From an uncultured Rhodospirillaceae bacterium (GTDB lineage: Bacteria > Pseudomonadota > Alphaproteobacteria > CAAGCB01 > CAG-977): 64,000 bases of DNA. A program made the position numbers and the translations under genes. The notes under the pieces were generated by a model that worked only from the letters and a program-made list of their open reading frames with translations, ran no database searches and was not told the origin of the DNA. Location of the stretch: contig URSF01000003.1 of NCBI GenBank assembly GCA_900550445.1, forward strand, positions 39,731 to 103,730, in the 5' to 3' direction. Below are positions 25,476 through 34,646 of the stretch, one piece after another (positions within the stretch are counted from its first letter, which is position 1; each line of letters starts with the position of its first letter).

Positions 25476-25817
25476 TTATTGCGGCAAAGCAGGCAGATTT
25501 TCCGGCGACAGCGGCAATTTTTTAACAAAACGCACGGGGACTTCGTATTCGCGCATCAGTTCGCCGCCTTCAAATTCGACGATCAGAACGGATTCCGCTT
25601 TGGCCAGCGGCGCGCGGGCGTCAGGGTGAATAAAGTCCAACGTAATCGAAAAACCGTGCTGACGGTACAGCAAAGCATGTTTTCCGCCGTCATAAACGAT
25701 TTGAGGATGATCCGGTTCGCCGGCACGCGCGCGAATCGAAATCAACAGGTCTCCCGCACCGTTTTGCAGAATATCGTAAAAACCTTCCTGTTCAGGTCCT
25801 ATTTGTTTTTCAGCCAT
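25476..25817 (-). CDS. hypothetical protein, paralog of the gene at 2229-2522
   Basis: This 113-residue soluble protein shares the sequence pattern of the 97-residue protein at 2229-2522 along nearly all its length, including SIRARAGEPDHP and a VRFVKKLP end, plus a short Pro/Leu-rich tail. It is the third gene of an operon with the helicase (26279-28240) and the 142-residue protein, with gaps of 17 and 15 bases. The two copies therefore sit next to different lineage-specific genes. No known domain is recognised. A role as an accessory or chaperone-like protein is possible but unsupported. Confidence 0.7.
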   Translation of the reverse strand: MAEKQIGPEQEGFYDILQNGAGDLLISIRARAGEPDHPQIVYDGGKHALLYRQHGFSITLDFIHPDARAPLAKAESVLIVEFEGGELMREYEVPVRFVKKLPLSPENLPALPQ

Positions 25818-25834
25818 AATTTCCTCTTTTGGCG

Positions 25835-26263
25835 TTATTTTGCTTCGTCTTCACCGGCGTCCAGAGCCGCCACCATCACGGGCAGTCGGGCCGCCAATCC
25901 GGCCGCGCGGCAAAGATTATCCTTTATTTTTTCCGCGGGCAGTTGCAAAGCGGCCTCACGAAAATAAAACGTGATTTTTTTCATTTCGTCAAGCATGGCC
26001 GCAGTCCGTCCCGCGCAGGATCCTTCCGGCGCCCCGTCCAGATCGGCTTGATAGGCGTTTTTCATGAATTGTTTCAACGACGCCTTAATGCGCGATACGT
26101 ATCCCGAAACGGCCATTTGCTTTTCGACCAGAGAATCCGACGTTTCGTCGGGCGAAAAAGCGCATTGCGTTTCCATTTGCTTTAAATAGAAAAAAATTTC
26201 TGCGATTTCTTCCGAAGACGTCGCGTAATTTCCGAAATTATAAATGCGGGATTCTTCCGACAT
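25835..26263 (-). CDS. hypothetical protein, 142 aa
   Basis: This is a soluble, largely helical protein with an acidic C-terminus. No known domain is seen. It begins MSEESRIYNFGNYATSSEEIAEIFFYLK and has four scattered Cys. It is the middle gene of the helicase operon (15 bases after the helicase stop, 17 before the next gene), which supports it as a real gene. Confidence 0.65.
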   Translation of the reverse strand: MSEESRIYNFGNYATSSEEIAEIFFYLKQMETQCAFSPDETSDSLVEKQMAVSGYVSRIKASLKQFMKNAYQADLDGAPEGSCAGRTAAMLDEMKKITFYFREAALQLPAEKIKDNLCRAAGLAARLPVMVAALDAGEDEAK

Positions 26264-26278
26264 TTTCTGCTTTCCCTG

Positions 26279-28240
26279 TTAACGAAGATTCATCAGCCTG
26301 TTTTTCAGCGCCGCGCTTTTCTGCGCGGCAGCGCCGTCATATCCCGCTTTCAGATCCGCGGCAACCTTTTCTTCCGTCCGCCGTGGCCGTTCTTGCAGGA
26401 TTTCACAGCCGGCGCGGTCCGAAATCAACGGCTGGCGCGTTCTGAATACGGCCATTTCCCCGGCCAGCGCTTCAATCGTCGGATATGCCCGCCGTGACAC
26501 ATACGCCGACATCTGCCGGACATGACGCGAAAAAGCAACGCCGCCGTAAACTTTATCCATACATCCGGTTTTATCCACCGCCAGAAAAGCGCGGTCTTTG
26601 GACTGACCCTGCGCCTGATAAAGCGGTAAAGCCAGACCATACTGCGCGTTTTCCGCCAAAACCCGCGGCGCGCAGTCAAAGCACTGATCCCCGCAGCGCA
26701 CGATCGGCCTGCCGTCTTTTTCACCGGCGACCAGCAGCTGGGTTCCCGCCTGAATTTCGACTGAAACGTCGCGTTCCGTCCCGCGCATTCGGACGGGTTT
26801 GTTTAAAATCAGCGTATCGCCCCGGCCGATCTCAAACGGTTTATCCGCCGTTCCGTAGTTTTTCACATCGGTAATCAGCCCGTCGGCGATCATTTCACGG
26901 CGCATATACAGATTTAAATCCCGCGCCGAAGCTTCGTCCGTTCCCATGACGACATAAGACCCTGCGGGACATTCGCGCCTGTAACGGATAAAATCCCGTG
27001 TCAAACGGTCATAAACGGCATTTTTGTCTTCCCGCATCTGCAATCCCGGTTCGCCTTTATCCCCCGTATCCGAATACGACACGTTTACCTGCCCCGATTC
27101 GGAAAGGGCATATCCCGTATAACGGCGGGCCGCGTATCCTTCCAGAGCACGCAAAGCGTTTCCTTCGCGAATATCCGTCGTCCAGCGGGCTTCTCCTTTG
27201 GTTTTCTGGCGCAGAACAAGATCAAGTTCGCACACGTCCAGCCTCAAGCTGTCCTTATTTCGCAGCAGCTGATCAAACCCGTTGCCGGCCGTTTTCGGCG
27301 GTATCTGCAAATTGTCGCCCATCATAAACAGGCGAATCCCCTGCTGATTGGCAGCCGTCAGCAGCGCCGCCGTCTGCCTGGCCCCCATCAGGCCTGCTTC
27401 GTCAACGACCAGAACGGACCCCGGCTTTATCTGGCCTGCCCGCAGCTTTTCAATCATATCGTCCAAAGACGGCGCGCCGCGCACTTCGGGCATATAATCC
27501 GCGATTTCCGCCGCTCCGCCGCGGACGCAAAAATCCTTCATCATATTCATGTCGCCGACGATATCGGCCGCTGCCTTTTCCGATGGAGCCGCCGCATAAA
27601 AATCAGGCGGAGTTTTTCCGTTTTCAACGGCGTCTTTGGTTAAGGCAAACAACAGCCCCTGCGCCAGCGTCGATTTGCCCGACCCCGGCGGACCGTTGGC
27701 AATCCGCAGGTTTGCGGGTTTTAAGAAATCATCAAAAATTTTTAAGTATTCCGGCGGCATGTCAAAAGCGTGATTTGCCCCGATATCAATAACCGCAGCC
27801 ATTTGCGCGACTGTTTTTCTGATATCGCTTAAATCCGCATACGGCTGGCCGCCCGTCGGTTTCGCCGTCATTTCGGCCGCCTGAGAGAAAATCGTCTGTT
27901 CCGCCCGCAGCAGCCCGTCCGTCGTATAGCGTGTTTCCGTTCCCTGCGGCGTTTCAAATTCGCGGGACAAAGAATTTTTCAATACGGTATCGGCCGTATT
28001 GGCGACAATCATGCGCCGGGCAATGCTGCCTTCGGGCAAATTGGACAAATCTGTCATGCCCGTGCGTCCGGCCGTTAAAAAAGGCAGGGAATCTTCCAGC
28101 GCGGCATAAAGCTGTTCTTTTGTATAAAAAGAGCCGGAAAGCGTCAGATCCTCTGTCGTCTGCACTGCCCATCGGGCAACGGCGGCAGCATTTTCACACA
28201 GCCATTTTTTGGCTTGCTTCATTTCGTCTTCTCTGCTCAT
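26279..28240 (-). CDS. TraA/RecD-like superfamily 1 helicase without a relaxase domain
   Basis: This 653-residue protein has a helicase core like that of conjugative relaxase-helicases (TraA, MobA). An N-terminal FYTKEQLYAAL and YTTDGLLRAEQTIF block is followed by Walker A GPPGSGKST (183-191) and Walker B VLVVDEAGLMGARQ (276-289). Motif III MGDNLQIPP follows, and later YQAQGQSKDRAFL stands in for the usual HKSQG-type motif. No relaxase Tyr/His3 domain precedes it, and the ORF starts with the helicase part. It likely translocates on DNA with ATP. It heads a three-gene operon. Its basic C-terminus (Leu-Met-Asn-Leu-Arg) recalls the tails of the putative peptidases. It could be a remnant of an integrated conjugative element. 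Confidence 0.8.
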   Translation of the reverse strand: MSREDEMKQAKKWLCENAAAVARWAVQTTEDLTLSGSFYTKEQLYAALEDSLPFLTAGRTGMTDLSNLPEGSIARRMIVANTADTVLKNSLSREFETPQGTETRYTTDGLLRAEQTIFSQAAEMTAKPTGGQPYADLSDIRKTVAQMAAVIDIGANHAFDMPPEYLKIFDDFLKPANLRIANGPPGSGKSTLAQGLLFALTKDAVENGKTPPDFYAAAPSEKAAADIVGDMNMMKDFCVRGGAAEIADYMPEVRGAPSLDDMIEKLRAGQIKPGSVLVVDEAGLMGARQTAALLTAANQQGIRLFMMGDNLQIPPKTAGNGFDQLLRNKDSLRLDVCELDLVLRQKTKGEARWTTDIREGNALRALEGYAARRYTGYALSESGQVNVSYSDTGDKGEPGLQMREDKNAVYDRLTRDFIRYRRECPAGSYVVMGTDEASARDLNLYMRREMIADGLITDVKNYGTADKPFEIGRGDTLILNKPVRMRGTERDVSVEIQAGTQLLVAGEKDGRPIVRCGDQCFDCAPRVLAENAQYGLALPLYQAQGQSKDRAFLAVDKTGCMDKVYGGVAFSRHVRQMSAYVSRRAYPTIEALAGEMAVFRTRQPLISDRAGCEILQERPRRTEEKVAADLKAGYDGAAAQKSAALKNRLMNLR

Positions 28241-28462
28241 TTTACCCCGTTCGAAGTCACATCGGAAAAATTTGCATACTTATATCACTCTTTTAGACAG
28301 AAAGGCAAGTTTTTTTGATAAAAACGGCGCCTGCCCCGTCCGGACGCCGGCATTGTTTTCCATCGGCTCTTTAAAAAAGAAAAAAATATAGTCAGGTTTT
28401 TCATTTTTTCTTTACCTTGCTTTGTAAACTATGCTATGCAACCGCGTAGACAAATTTACTAC

Positions 28463-30946
28463 ATGAGGATCATGAAAGTGACGAAACAAACGACTGAAAA
28501 CACTCTGCCCGAACTGCCCAAAGTAACGGCGCAGATGATTGCAGAAAAAATTGAACGCCTGATGAAGTATACCTTGTGCAAACAAGTATGTGAAGCTTCC
28601 AAAGAAGATTTGTTCACGGCTCTGGCTCTGGCCGTGCGCGAAATTGCCGTTGACCGCATGTATGCCACGGCAAGCCGATACACCCGGCAAAATCCCAAAC
28701 GCATATACTATCTGTCCGTTGAATATCTGCTGGGCCGTTCTTTGGTCAACAATCTGGACAATCTGGGAATCCACGACCTGCTTGATCAAGTCAAACTGGA
28801 CAATCCGATTCCCCTGCGCGACGTCATCGACTGTGAATACGACCCGGCGCTGGGCAACGGTGGTCTGGGACGTCTGGCGGCCTGTTTCATTGATTCCATG
28901 GCAACTTTGGGGCTGCCCGGATACGGATACGGACTGAATTACCAGTTCGGATTGTTCAAACAGGTTTTTGAAAACGGCTATCAAAAAGAACTGGCCGATT
29001 CCTGGATGGAACGTTCTTCCCCCTGGCAGATCGAACGCGCCGACCGCGCCTGCAACGTGCCGATTTACGGCCGTGTCGTTTACGAAGAAGTCAACGGCGA
29101 ACGCCGCCCGCACTGGGTGGACACCGAAACGATCGTCGGCGTGCCGTACGATATGCCGATCGTCGGGTTCGGCGGCAAAACCGTCAACTATCTGCGTTTG
29201 TTTTCCGCCCGTTCGTCCAGCGAACTGGATATCAAGACCTTTAACGAAGGCGGATATATCAAAGCGGTTGAAAAGAAAATTAAATCCGAAACAATTTCCA
29301 AAGTGCTTTACCCGTCCGACGCCGTTGAAGCCGGAAAGGAACTGCGTCTGGTCCAGCAGTATTTCTTTGTTTCCTGCGCGATCAGCGATATTATGCGCCG
29401 TTTTCTGGAACAAAACACGGATTTGCGCGACTTCCCGAAAAAAGCCGCCATTCAGCTTAACGACACGCACCCGACGCTGGCTATTCCCGAACTGATGCGC
29501 GTTCTGATGGACATTCACGGGCTGGATTGGGATACGGCATGGGAAATCACGGAAAAAACAATGGGTTACACGAACCACACGTTGCTGCCTGAAGCTTTGG
29601 AACGCTGGTCCGTTTCGTTGCTGGAACGGGTTGTACCCCGTCACCTGTCGATCATTTATGATATTAATGACCGCCTGATGAAAAAAGTTTCCCAGAAATA
29701 CCCGGGCGATGTGGGCAAGTTGTCGCGCCTGTCGATTATCGAAGAAGGCGATACGAAAAAAGTCCGCATGGGTAATCTGGCGATTGTCGGTTCTCATTCC
29801 ATTAATGGTGTGGCGGCGATCCATTCCGAACTGGTCAAGAAAAATCTGGCTCCTGATTTTTATGAAATGTGGCCGGAACGCTTTAACAACAAAACGAACG
29901 GCATTACGCCGCGCCGCTGGTTGTTAAGCGCCAACCCCGAACTGGCGGATTTGATTTCGTCAAAAATCGGCCGCGAATGGATTACGCATCTGGATAAGCT
30001 GAAGGAAATCGCGCCGTACGCGACGGATTCCGATTTCGTCCGTTCATTTTTCCAGATCAAAAAGGCCAACAAGGAAAAACTGGCGAAAATCATTTTGAAC
30101 ACGACGGGAAATACCGTCGACACGGATTCGTTGTTTGACGTGCAGGTTAAACGCATGCACGAATACAAACGCCAGCTGTTGAACGCGCTGAACATCATTT
30201 ACAATTACCTGCAGATTACGGAAGACGGATTTGCCCTGCCTGCGCCGCGGACATTTATTCTGGGCGGAAAAGCGGCACCGTCATACGATTTTGCGAAATT
30301 GGTCATCAAGCTGTTCAACAATCTGTCCAAAGTGATCAACAACGATCCGCGCGTCAAAAATCAGATGAAGGTCGTCTTTATTCCCGATTACAAGGTGTCG
30401 ATTGCGGAACGCGTATTTCCAGCAGCCGACGTTTCGGAACAGATTTCGACAGCCGGATTTGAAGCGTCCGGAACGGGCAACATGAAATTTATGCTCAACG
30501 GCGCGCTGACGGTCGGAACATTGGACGGCGCAAACGTCGAAATCCGCGAAGAAGTCGGCGAAGAAAACTTCTATCTGTTCGGCCTGACGACGCCCGAAGT
30601 TAAAAAGATTCACGAAGACGGTTCTCATAAACCGTGGGATCTGTATAATTCGGATACGCGGATCCGCCGGGTCATGGACGCGCTGTCGTCAAACATGTTC
30701 TCACCGGGAGAACCGGGTATTTTCAAACCGATTTTCCAGAACATTATGACGTCGGATTATTATCTGCTGCTGTCGGATATCGGTTCTTATATCGACATTC
30801 AGGCGAAAGTCGGAAAGGACTTTTTGAACAAAGCGTCCTGGGGCAAAAAAGCGATCTTAAACGTTGCGCATTCGGGCAAATTTTCGTCCGACCGCACGAT
30901 TGCGGAATACGCCAAAGATATTTGGGACGTCAAACCCGTTCTGTAA
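28463..30946 (+). CDS. glgP: glycogen/alpha-glucan phosphorylase
   Basis: This enzyme releases glucose-1-phosphate from alpha-1,4-glucans with pyridoxal phosphate. It is about 827 residues long, normal for the family. The N-terminal block RIYYLSVEYLLGRSL, the GNGGLGRLAACFIDSMATL motif and the PLP-lysine motif EASGTGNMKFMLNGALTVGTLDG (Lys in NMKF) are all present. The start is uncertain: ATG at 28463, 28472 and 28436 are in frame. The last lies in a promoter-like stretch (TATGCT), so 28463 was chosen. It has its own terminator. Its presence points to glycogen storage and use. Confidence 0.95.
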   Translation: MRIMKVTKQTTENTLPELPKVTAQMIAEKIERLMKYTLCKQVCEASKEDLFTALALAVREIAVDRMYATASRYTRQNPKRIYYLSVEYLLGRSLVNNLDNLGIHDLLDQVKLDNPIPLRDVIDCEYDPALGNGGLGRLAACFIDSMATLGLPGYGYGLNYQFGLFKQVFENGYQKELADSWMERSSPWQIERADRACNVPIYGRVVYEEVNGERRPHWVDTETIVGVPYDMPIVGFGGKTVNYLRLFSARSSSELDIKTFNEGGYIKAVEKKIKSETISKVLYPSDAVEAGKELRLVQQYFFVSCAISDIMRRFLEQNTDLRDFPKKAAIQLNDTHPTLAIPELMRVLMDIHGLDWDTAWEITEKTMGYTNHTLLPEALERWSVSLLERVVPRHLSIIYDINDRLMKKVSQKYPGDVGKLSRLSIIEEGDTKKVRMGNLAIVGSHSINGVAAIHSELVKKNLAPDFYEMWPERFNNKTNGITPRRWLLSANPELADLISSKIGREWITHLDKLKEIAPYATDSDFVRSFFQIKKANKEKLAKIILNTTGNTVDTDSLFDVQVKRMHEYKRQLLNALNIIYNYLQITEDGFALPAPRTFILGGKAAPSYDFAKLVIKLFNNLSKVINNDPRVKNQMKVVFIPDYKVSIAERVFPAADVSEQISTAGFEASGTGNMKFMLNGALTVGTLDGANVEIREEVGEENFYLFGLTTPEVKKIHEDGSHKPWDLYNSDTRIRRVMDALSSNMFSPGEPGIFKPIFQNIMTSDYYLLLSDIGSYIDIQAKVGKDFLNKASWGKKAILNVAHSGKFSSDRTIAEYAKDIWDVKPVL

Positions 30947-30961
30947 TTATTCCTGACAAAC

Positions 30962-30996
30962 AAAGAAATCCCGCATGCTGTGCGGGGTTTCTTTTT
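30962..30996 (+). terminator. terminator of glgP
   Basis: An AAAGAAATCCCGCA / TGCGGGGTTTCTTT hairpin with a 5-base loop is followed by a T run, 15 bases after the glgP stop. Confidence 0.85.
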
Positions 30997-31052
30997 TGTT
31001 TTCATCGTGGCTTTTTTCCTGCCGTCAGCCCCGCCGGGAGGGCGTTAAGCTA

Positions 31053-31065
31053 GTGGCGCCGCCAC
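31053..31065. repeat. 13-bp inverted repeat next to the tyrS stop
   Basis: GTGGCG-C-CGCCAC directly abuts the tyrS stop codon at 31066. There is no T tract, so it is only a possible weak terminator or 3'-end hairpin. Confidence 0.4.
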
Positions 31066-32310
31066 CTATTTTACCAGTCCGTGTTTTTTCTTGCCGACTG
31101 ATAACTTGATCTGCCCGTTTTGCATATCCGCAGCGGTCAAAACGACATTTTCGCCGCAAACAACGGCGTCATTGATTTTAACCCCGTTCTGCGCGATCAG
31201 ACGTTTTGCTTCGCCTTTACTGGCCGTCAGTTTTAACTGAACCAAAGCTTCGGTCAGCGGCAGATTGTCAACAAAACCAATAACGGGCAGATCACCGCCG
31301 GCCGCGCCTTCCTCAAACGTTTTGCGCGCCGTTTCCGCGGCGGCGGCGGCGGCTTCTTCTCCGCGGCACAGTTTTGTTGCCTCAAAAGCCAGAATTTTTT
31401 TGGCTTCGTTAATTTCCTTATCCCGCAAAGCCTCCAGCCGGCGGACTTCGTCCATCGGCAGATCCGTATAAATCCGCAGGCATTTGCCGACTTCGGCGTC
31501 GCCGATGTTGCGGAAATATTGATAGTAATCGTAAGCGGACAGCTTTTCGTCATTAATCCAAACGGCATTGCCTTCGGACTTGCCCATTTTTTTGCCCGAA
31601 GAATCCGTTAAAATCGGACTGGTAAAGCCGAACAGCTCCACGTCCAGCTTGCGCCGCCCCAGTTCCGTTCCCGACGTAATGTTACCCCACTGATCCGATC
31701 CGGCGATCTGCGCGCGGCAGCCGAACTTTTCATACAGACGGCAGAAATCATATCCCTGCAGCAGCTGATAATTAAATTCCAGAAACGTCATTTGCTGTTC
31801 GCGTTCCAGACGCGTTTTCACGCTTTCCATCGTCAGCATGCGGTTGACGGAATAATACGTTCCGACGTCACGCAGAAAATCCAGATAATTAATATCCTTG
31901 AACCATTCATAGTTATCTACTATTTCGGCGCCGGACGGCGTGTCGTCAAAACGGATAAATTTTGCATAAGAACTCTTTAACCCCGCAATATTGTGCGCGA
32001 TCGTTTCGGGAGTCATAAAAGGACGCAGTTTGTCTTTGCCGGACGGATCGCCGATGCGCGCCGTAGCGCCGCCGACCAGCATCACCGGTTTATTTCCCAG
32101 CTTTTGGAACCAGCGCATCATCATGACCGGCACCAGATGCCCGACATGCAAGCTGTCCGCCGTCGGATCAGACCCCAGATAACCGACAGCCGGCCGGTTT
32201 GACTTTTCACATTCATACAGATAAGCGTCAAAGCCTTCTTCATTCGTGCACTGGTTATAAAAACCGCGTTCGGTCAGAACACGCAGAAATTCCGATTTAA
32301 ATTGAGTCAT
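31066..32310 (-). CDS. tyrS: tyrosyl-tRNA synthetase
   Basis: This class I synthetase charges tRNA-Tyr. The HIGH-like motif is HVGHLVPVMMMRW near residue 52, and the KMSKS-like motif is KKMGKSEGN near 240. A C-terminal S4-like RNA-binding domain (ALVQLKLTASKGEAKRLI) closes the protein. The start at 32310 gives 414 residues and matches the family N-terminus; the longer in-frame start at 32391 adds a non-conserved leader. It is divergent from anmK, with less than 100 bases between them. Confidence 0.96.
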   Translation of the reverse strand: MTQFKSEFLRVLTERGFYNQCTNEEGFDAYLYECEKSNRPAVGYLGSDPTADSLHVGHLVPVMMMRWFQKLGNKPVMLVGGATARIGDPSGKDKLRPFMTPETIAHNIAGLKSSYAKFIRFDDTPSGAEIVDNYEWFKDINYLDFLRDVGTYYSVNRMLTMESVKTRLEREQQMTFLEFNYQLLQGYDFCRLYEKFGCRAQIAGSDQWGNITSGTELGRRKLDVELFGFTSPILTDSSGKKMGKSEGNAVWINDEKLSAYDYYQYFRNIGDAEVGKCLRIYTDLPMDEVRRLEALRDKEINEAKKILAFEATKLCRGEEAAAAAAETARKTFEEGAAGGDLPVIGFVDNLPLTEALVQLKLTASKGEAKRLIAQNGVKINDAVVCGENVVLTAADMQNGQIKLSVGKKKHGLVK

Positions 32311-32403
32311 CAAAAAAACGTCCCGTTTGGATTTTATTAAACTATTGCGGCTATGATATTTAGCAGTAAAAACAAATGAACTCAACAGCAAAGAAGGGAA
32401 AAT

Positions 32404-33537
32404 ATGGAAGTCATTAAGCCCTTGACGGCCCTGGGACTTATGAGCGGGACCTCCATGGACGGCGTGGACGCGGCTTTACTGGTTACCGACGGCGTGGACA
32501 TTTTTGAATATGGCAAGGCGTTAAACCGGCCTTATGACATGGACATGCGCGCGGATTTGCGTTCCGTAACGGGACGCGGCGCCGGCAAAGACAGTAAAAA
32601 AATCAAAGACGTCGAACGCAAAATGACTCTGTTTCATGCGGAAGTCGTTTCCGAACTGCTGGATTCGGCCGGGTTAAGGGCGGAAGACGTTGACGTTATC
32701 GGTTTTCACGGGCATACGGTTTACCATAATCCCGCAGAAAAAATTTCCATTCAGATCGGCGACGGTGATTTGCTGGCGGAACAGACCAGAATCCCCGTCG
32801 TCAACCGTTTCCGCAATTCCGACATTGCCAACGGCGGTCAGGGCGGCCCGATGATGGCGTCGTATCACGCGGCTTTGGCGCGCGATTTGGAAAAGCCGCT
32901 GGTCGTTTTAAATATCGGCGGCGTGGCAAAACTGACCTGGATCGGGGAAAACGGCGAACTGGTCGCTTTTGACACCGGCCCCGGCAACGCGCTGATCGAC
33001 GATTGGATGATGAAAAAACATGGCACCAACATGGACTTTGACGGCAATATGGCGGCTGTCGGAAAAGTAAATGAAAAAATCGTTTCTTTGATGATGAAAA
33101 GCCCTTATTTCAAGAAAAAACCGCCCAAGTCTTTGGATCGCGACGAATTTTCCCTGAAAATTTCAGAACATCTGGAAGGCGAAAGCGTTGCCGACGGCGC
33201 CGCGACGTTAACGGCTTTTACGGCGCAGGCGGCCGCGGCGGCGGCAAAGGATTTTCTGCCCAAACCGGCCAAACAGTGGATCGTCTGCGGCGGCGGCGCT
33301 CATAACCCGACCCTGGTCCGCATGCTGCGCCAAAGAATTGACGCCCCGATTTCGTCGGCGCGCGAAGTCAACTGGAACGGCGATTTTCTGGAGGCGCAGG
33401 GATTTGCTTTTCTGGCCGTTCGGTCTTTGTTCGGATTGCCGCTGTCTTTTCCGACGACGACAGGCGTTCCGCATTCGATGTGCGGGGGCATGCTGCACGG
33501 CGTTCCTGATCTGTTGAAAGAAAAAAAGAACAGATAG
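32404..33537 (+). CDS. anmK: anhydro-N-acetylmuramic acid kinase
   Basis: This enzyme phosphorylates 1,6-anhydro-MurNAc during recycling of cell-wall fragments to give MurNAc-6-phosphate. The ATP-binding N-terminus GLMSGTSMDGVDAAL, the HGHTVYHNP block, the VVNRFRNSDIANGGQGGPM motif and NIGGVAKLTW with FDTGPGNALIDDWM are all typical. At 377 residues it has normal length. AAGGGA lies before the ATG. It indicates a peptidoglycan recycling pathway. Confidence 0.96.
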   Translation: MEVIKPLTALGLMSGTSMDGVDAALLVTDGVDIFEYGKALNRPYDMDMRADLRSVTGRGAGKDSKKIKDVERKMTLFHAEVVSELLDSAGLRAEDVDVIGFHGHTVYHNPAEKISIQIGDGDLLAEQTRIPVVNRFRNSDIANGGQGGPMMASYHAALARDLEKPLVVLNIGGVAKLTWIGENGELVAFDTGPGNALIDDWMMKKHGTNMDFDGNMAAVGKVNEKIVSLMMKSPYFKKKPPKSLDRDEFSLKISEHLEGESVADGAATLTAFTAQAAAAAAKDFLPKPAKQWIVCGGGAHNPTLVRMLRQRIDAPISSAREVNWNGDFLEAQGFAFLAVRSLFGLPLSFPTTTGVPHSMCGGMLHGVPDLLKEKKNR

Positions 33538-33639
33538 TTTTTTTCTTCATTAAAAAACATATAGTATTGACCCCTTCAAAAAAAGGGAATAAACCTCTCT
33601 TGCTTTTAGGAATTTTCCTTTAACGAAAGGACGAAGACG

Positions 33640-34530
33640 ATGATTGACGAAGAAGATTACGGCAAAATTATCGAAGCGCACGCGCATATCGGAACATGGA
33701 GCGCCGACAACGCTGATTTTACCGAAGAAACGCTGAACGCTGTTTTTGACGAACCGTTTACGGTGTCGATCAATGGTGAAGAAGAAGAAAACGAGGTCGT
33801 TTACGTTCTGGTTTCCAATATGAGCGGAATCGACCAGCTGCCCGACGGTTCGCCGAAAATCGACGAAATCGAAGCAAATACGGAAATGCTGGACATTGCC
33901 GCCGAAAACCCCAAGCTGAAAACCCTGATCGTCGGCCAGCCCGGCTATGGCGACGCCGGCAATCTGGCAGATTTGATCGAAGAACGCGGTGATGAAATTT
34001 ACGGTATCAAGCTGCACCCCAACACATTGACGCTGAACGCGAACGACCCGCAGTACGAACCGTATCTGGCTGTCGCGCAGGAATATGACCTGCCGGTTTT
34101 GTTTCATTCTCAGGATAACTATTCCGATCCGTTGTATATTTACGAAACGGCGCGCAAATTTCCGGAAGTCCCCGTTATTATGGCTCATCTGGGCATGGGC
34201 GGTGACGACAATCACTGGTATACGTTCGGTATTTTGCAAACGGCGTTAAAGTCGGAAACGGCGAATTTATATGCCGATATTTCATGGCTGTCGCCTGAAA
34301 TGATCGTTGCAATCCTGCAGCGCGCCGACGAAGAAACAATTTATCATCTGATGTTCGGCACGGACATTCCGTTGGGGCCGTATTCCGACCCGTCAGTTTA
34401 TCCCGCCCGCATCAGCGAAGTCAAATCGGCGATAGCCGCCGCCTTTGATGAAGAAGAAGCGCAGGAACTGATCCACAGGCTGTTTTATCAAAACGCCTAT
34501 GACCTTTTCTTTGCCGGCCGGGAAGAATAA
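33640..34530 (+). CDS. amidohydrolase-superfamily protein
   Basis: This is a TIM-barrel metal-dependent hydrolase of 296 residues. Metal-site motifs are visible in order: EAHAHIG (HxH) at 13-19, GIKLHPN near 126, LFHSQD near 152, PVIMAHLGMGGD near 170 and MFGTDIPLG near 245. It resembles the amidohydrolase-2 group (Pfam PF04909). The substrate is unknown, and the acidic surface is unusual. AAAGGA lies upstream of the ATG, and it stands alone with its own terminator. Confidence 0.85.
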   Translation: MIDEEDYGKIIEAHAHIGTWSADNADFTEETLNAVFDEPFTVSINGEEEENEVVYVLVSNMSGIDQLPDGSPKIDEIEANTEMLDIAAENPKLKTLIVGQPGYGDAGNLADLIEERGDEIYGIKLHPNTLTLNANDPQYEPYLAVAQEYDLPVLFHSQDNYSDPLYIYETARKFPEVPVIMAHLGMGGDDNHWYTFGILQTALKSETANLYADISWLSPEMIVAILQRADEETIYHLMFGTDIPLGPYSDPSVYPARISEVKSAIAAAFDEEEAQELIHRLFYQNAYDLFFAGREE

Positions 34531-34542
34531 AGCGTCAGAAAC

Positions 34543-34580
34543 AAAATCCCTTAAAACTTTTTTTTAAGGGATTTTTTTTA
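34543..34580 (+). terminator. terminator of the amidohydrolase gene
   Basis: The stem AAAATCCCTT / AAGGGATTTT is extended by A/T pairs and followed by a T run, 13 bases after the stop codon. Confidence 0.85.
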
Positions 34581-34646
34581 TTTTGCGCGCATGTTTTATC
34601 AAAATAAACCGTTAAACAGTATATAGGCTTTACGGAAAGAAAACCA

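Noticed and set aside
28241..28462. Riboswitch before glgP
   Set aside because: No recognisable riboswitch core was found; only AT-rich promoter-like sequence is visible.
28412..29824. A 470-codon open frame on the minus strand
   Set aside because: It lies entirely inside glgP on the opposite strand; glgP has complete family motifs, so this is a shadow frame.
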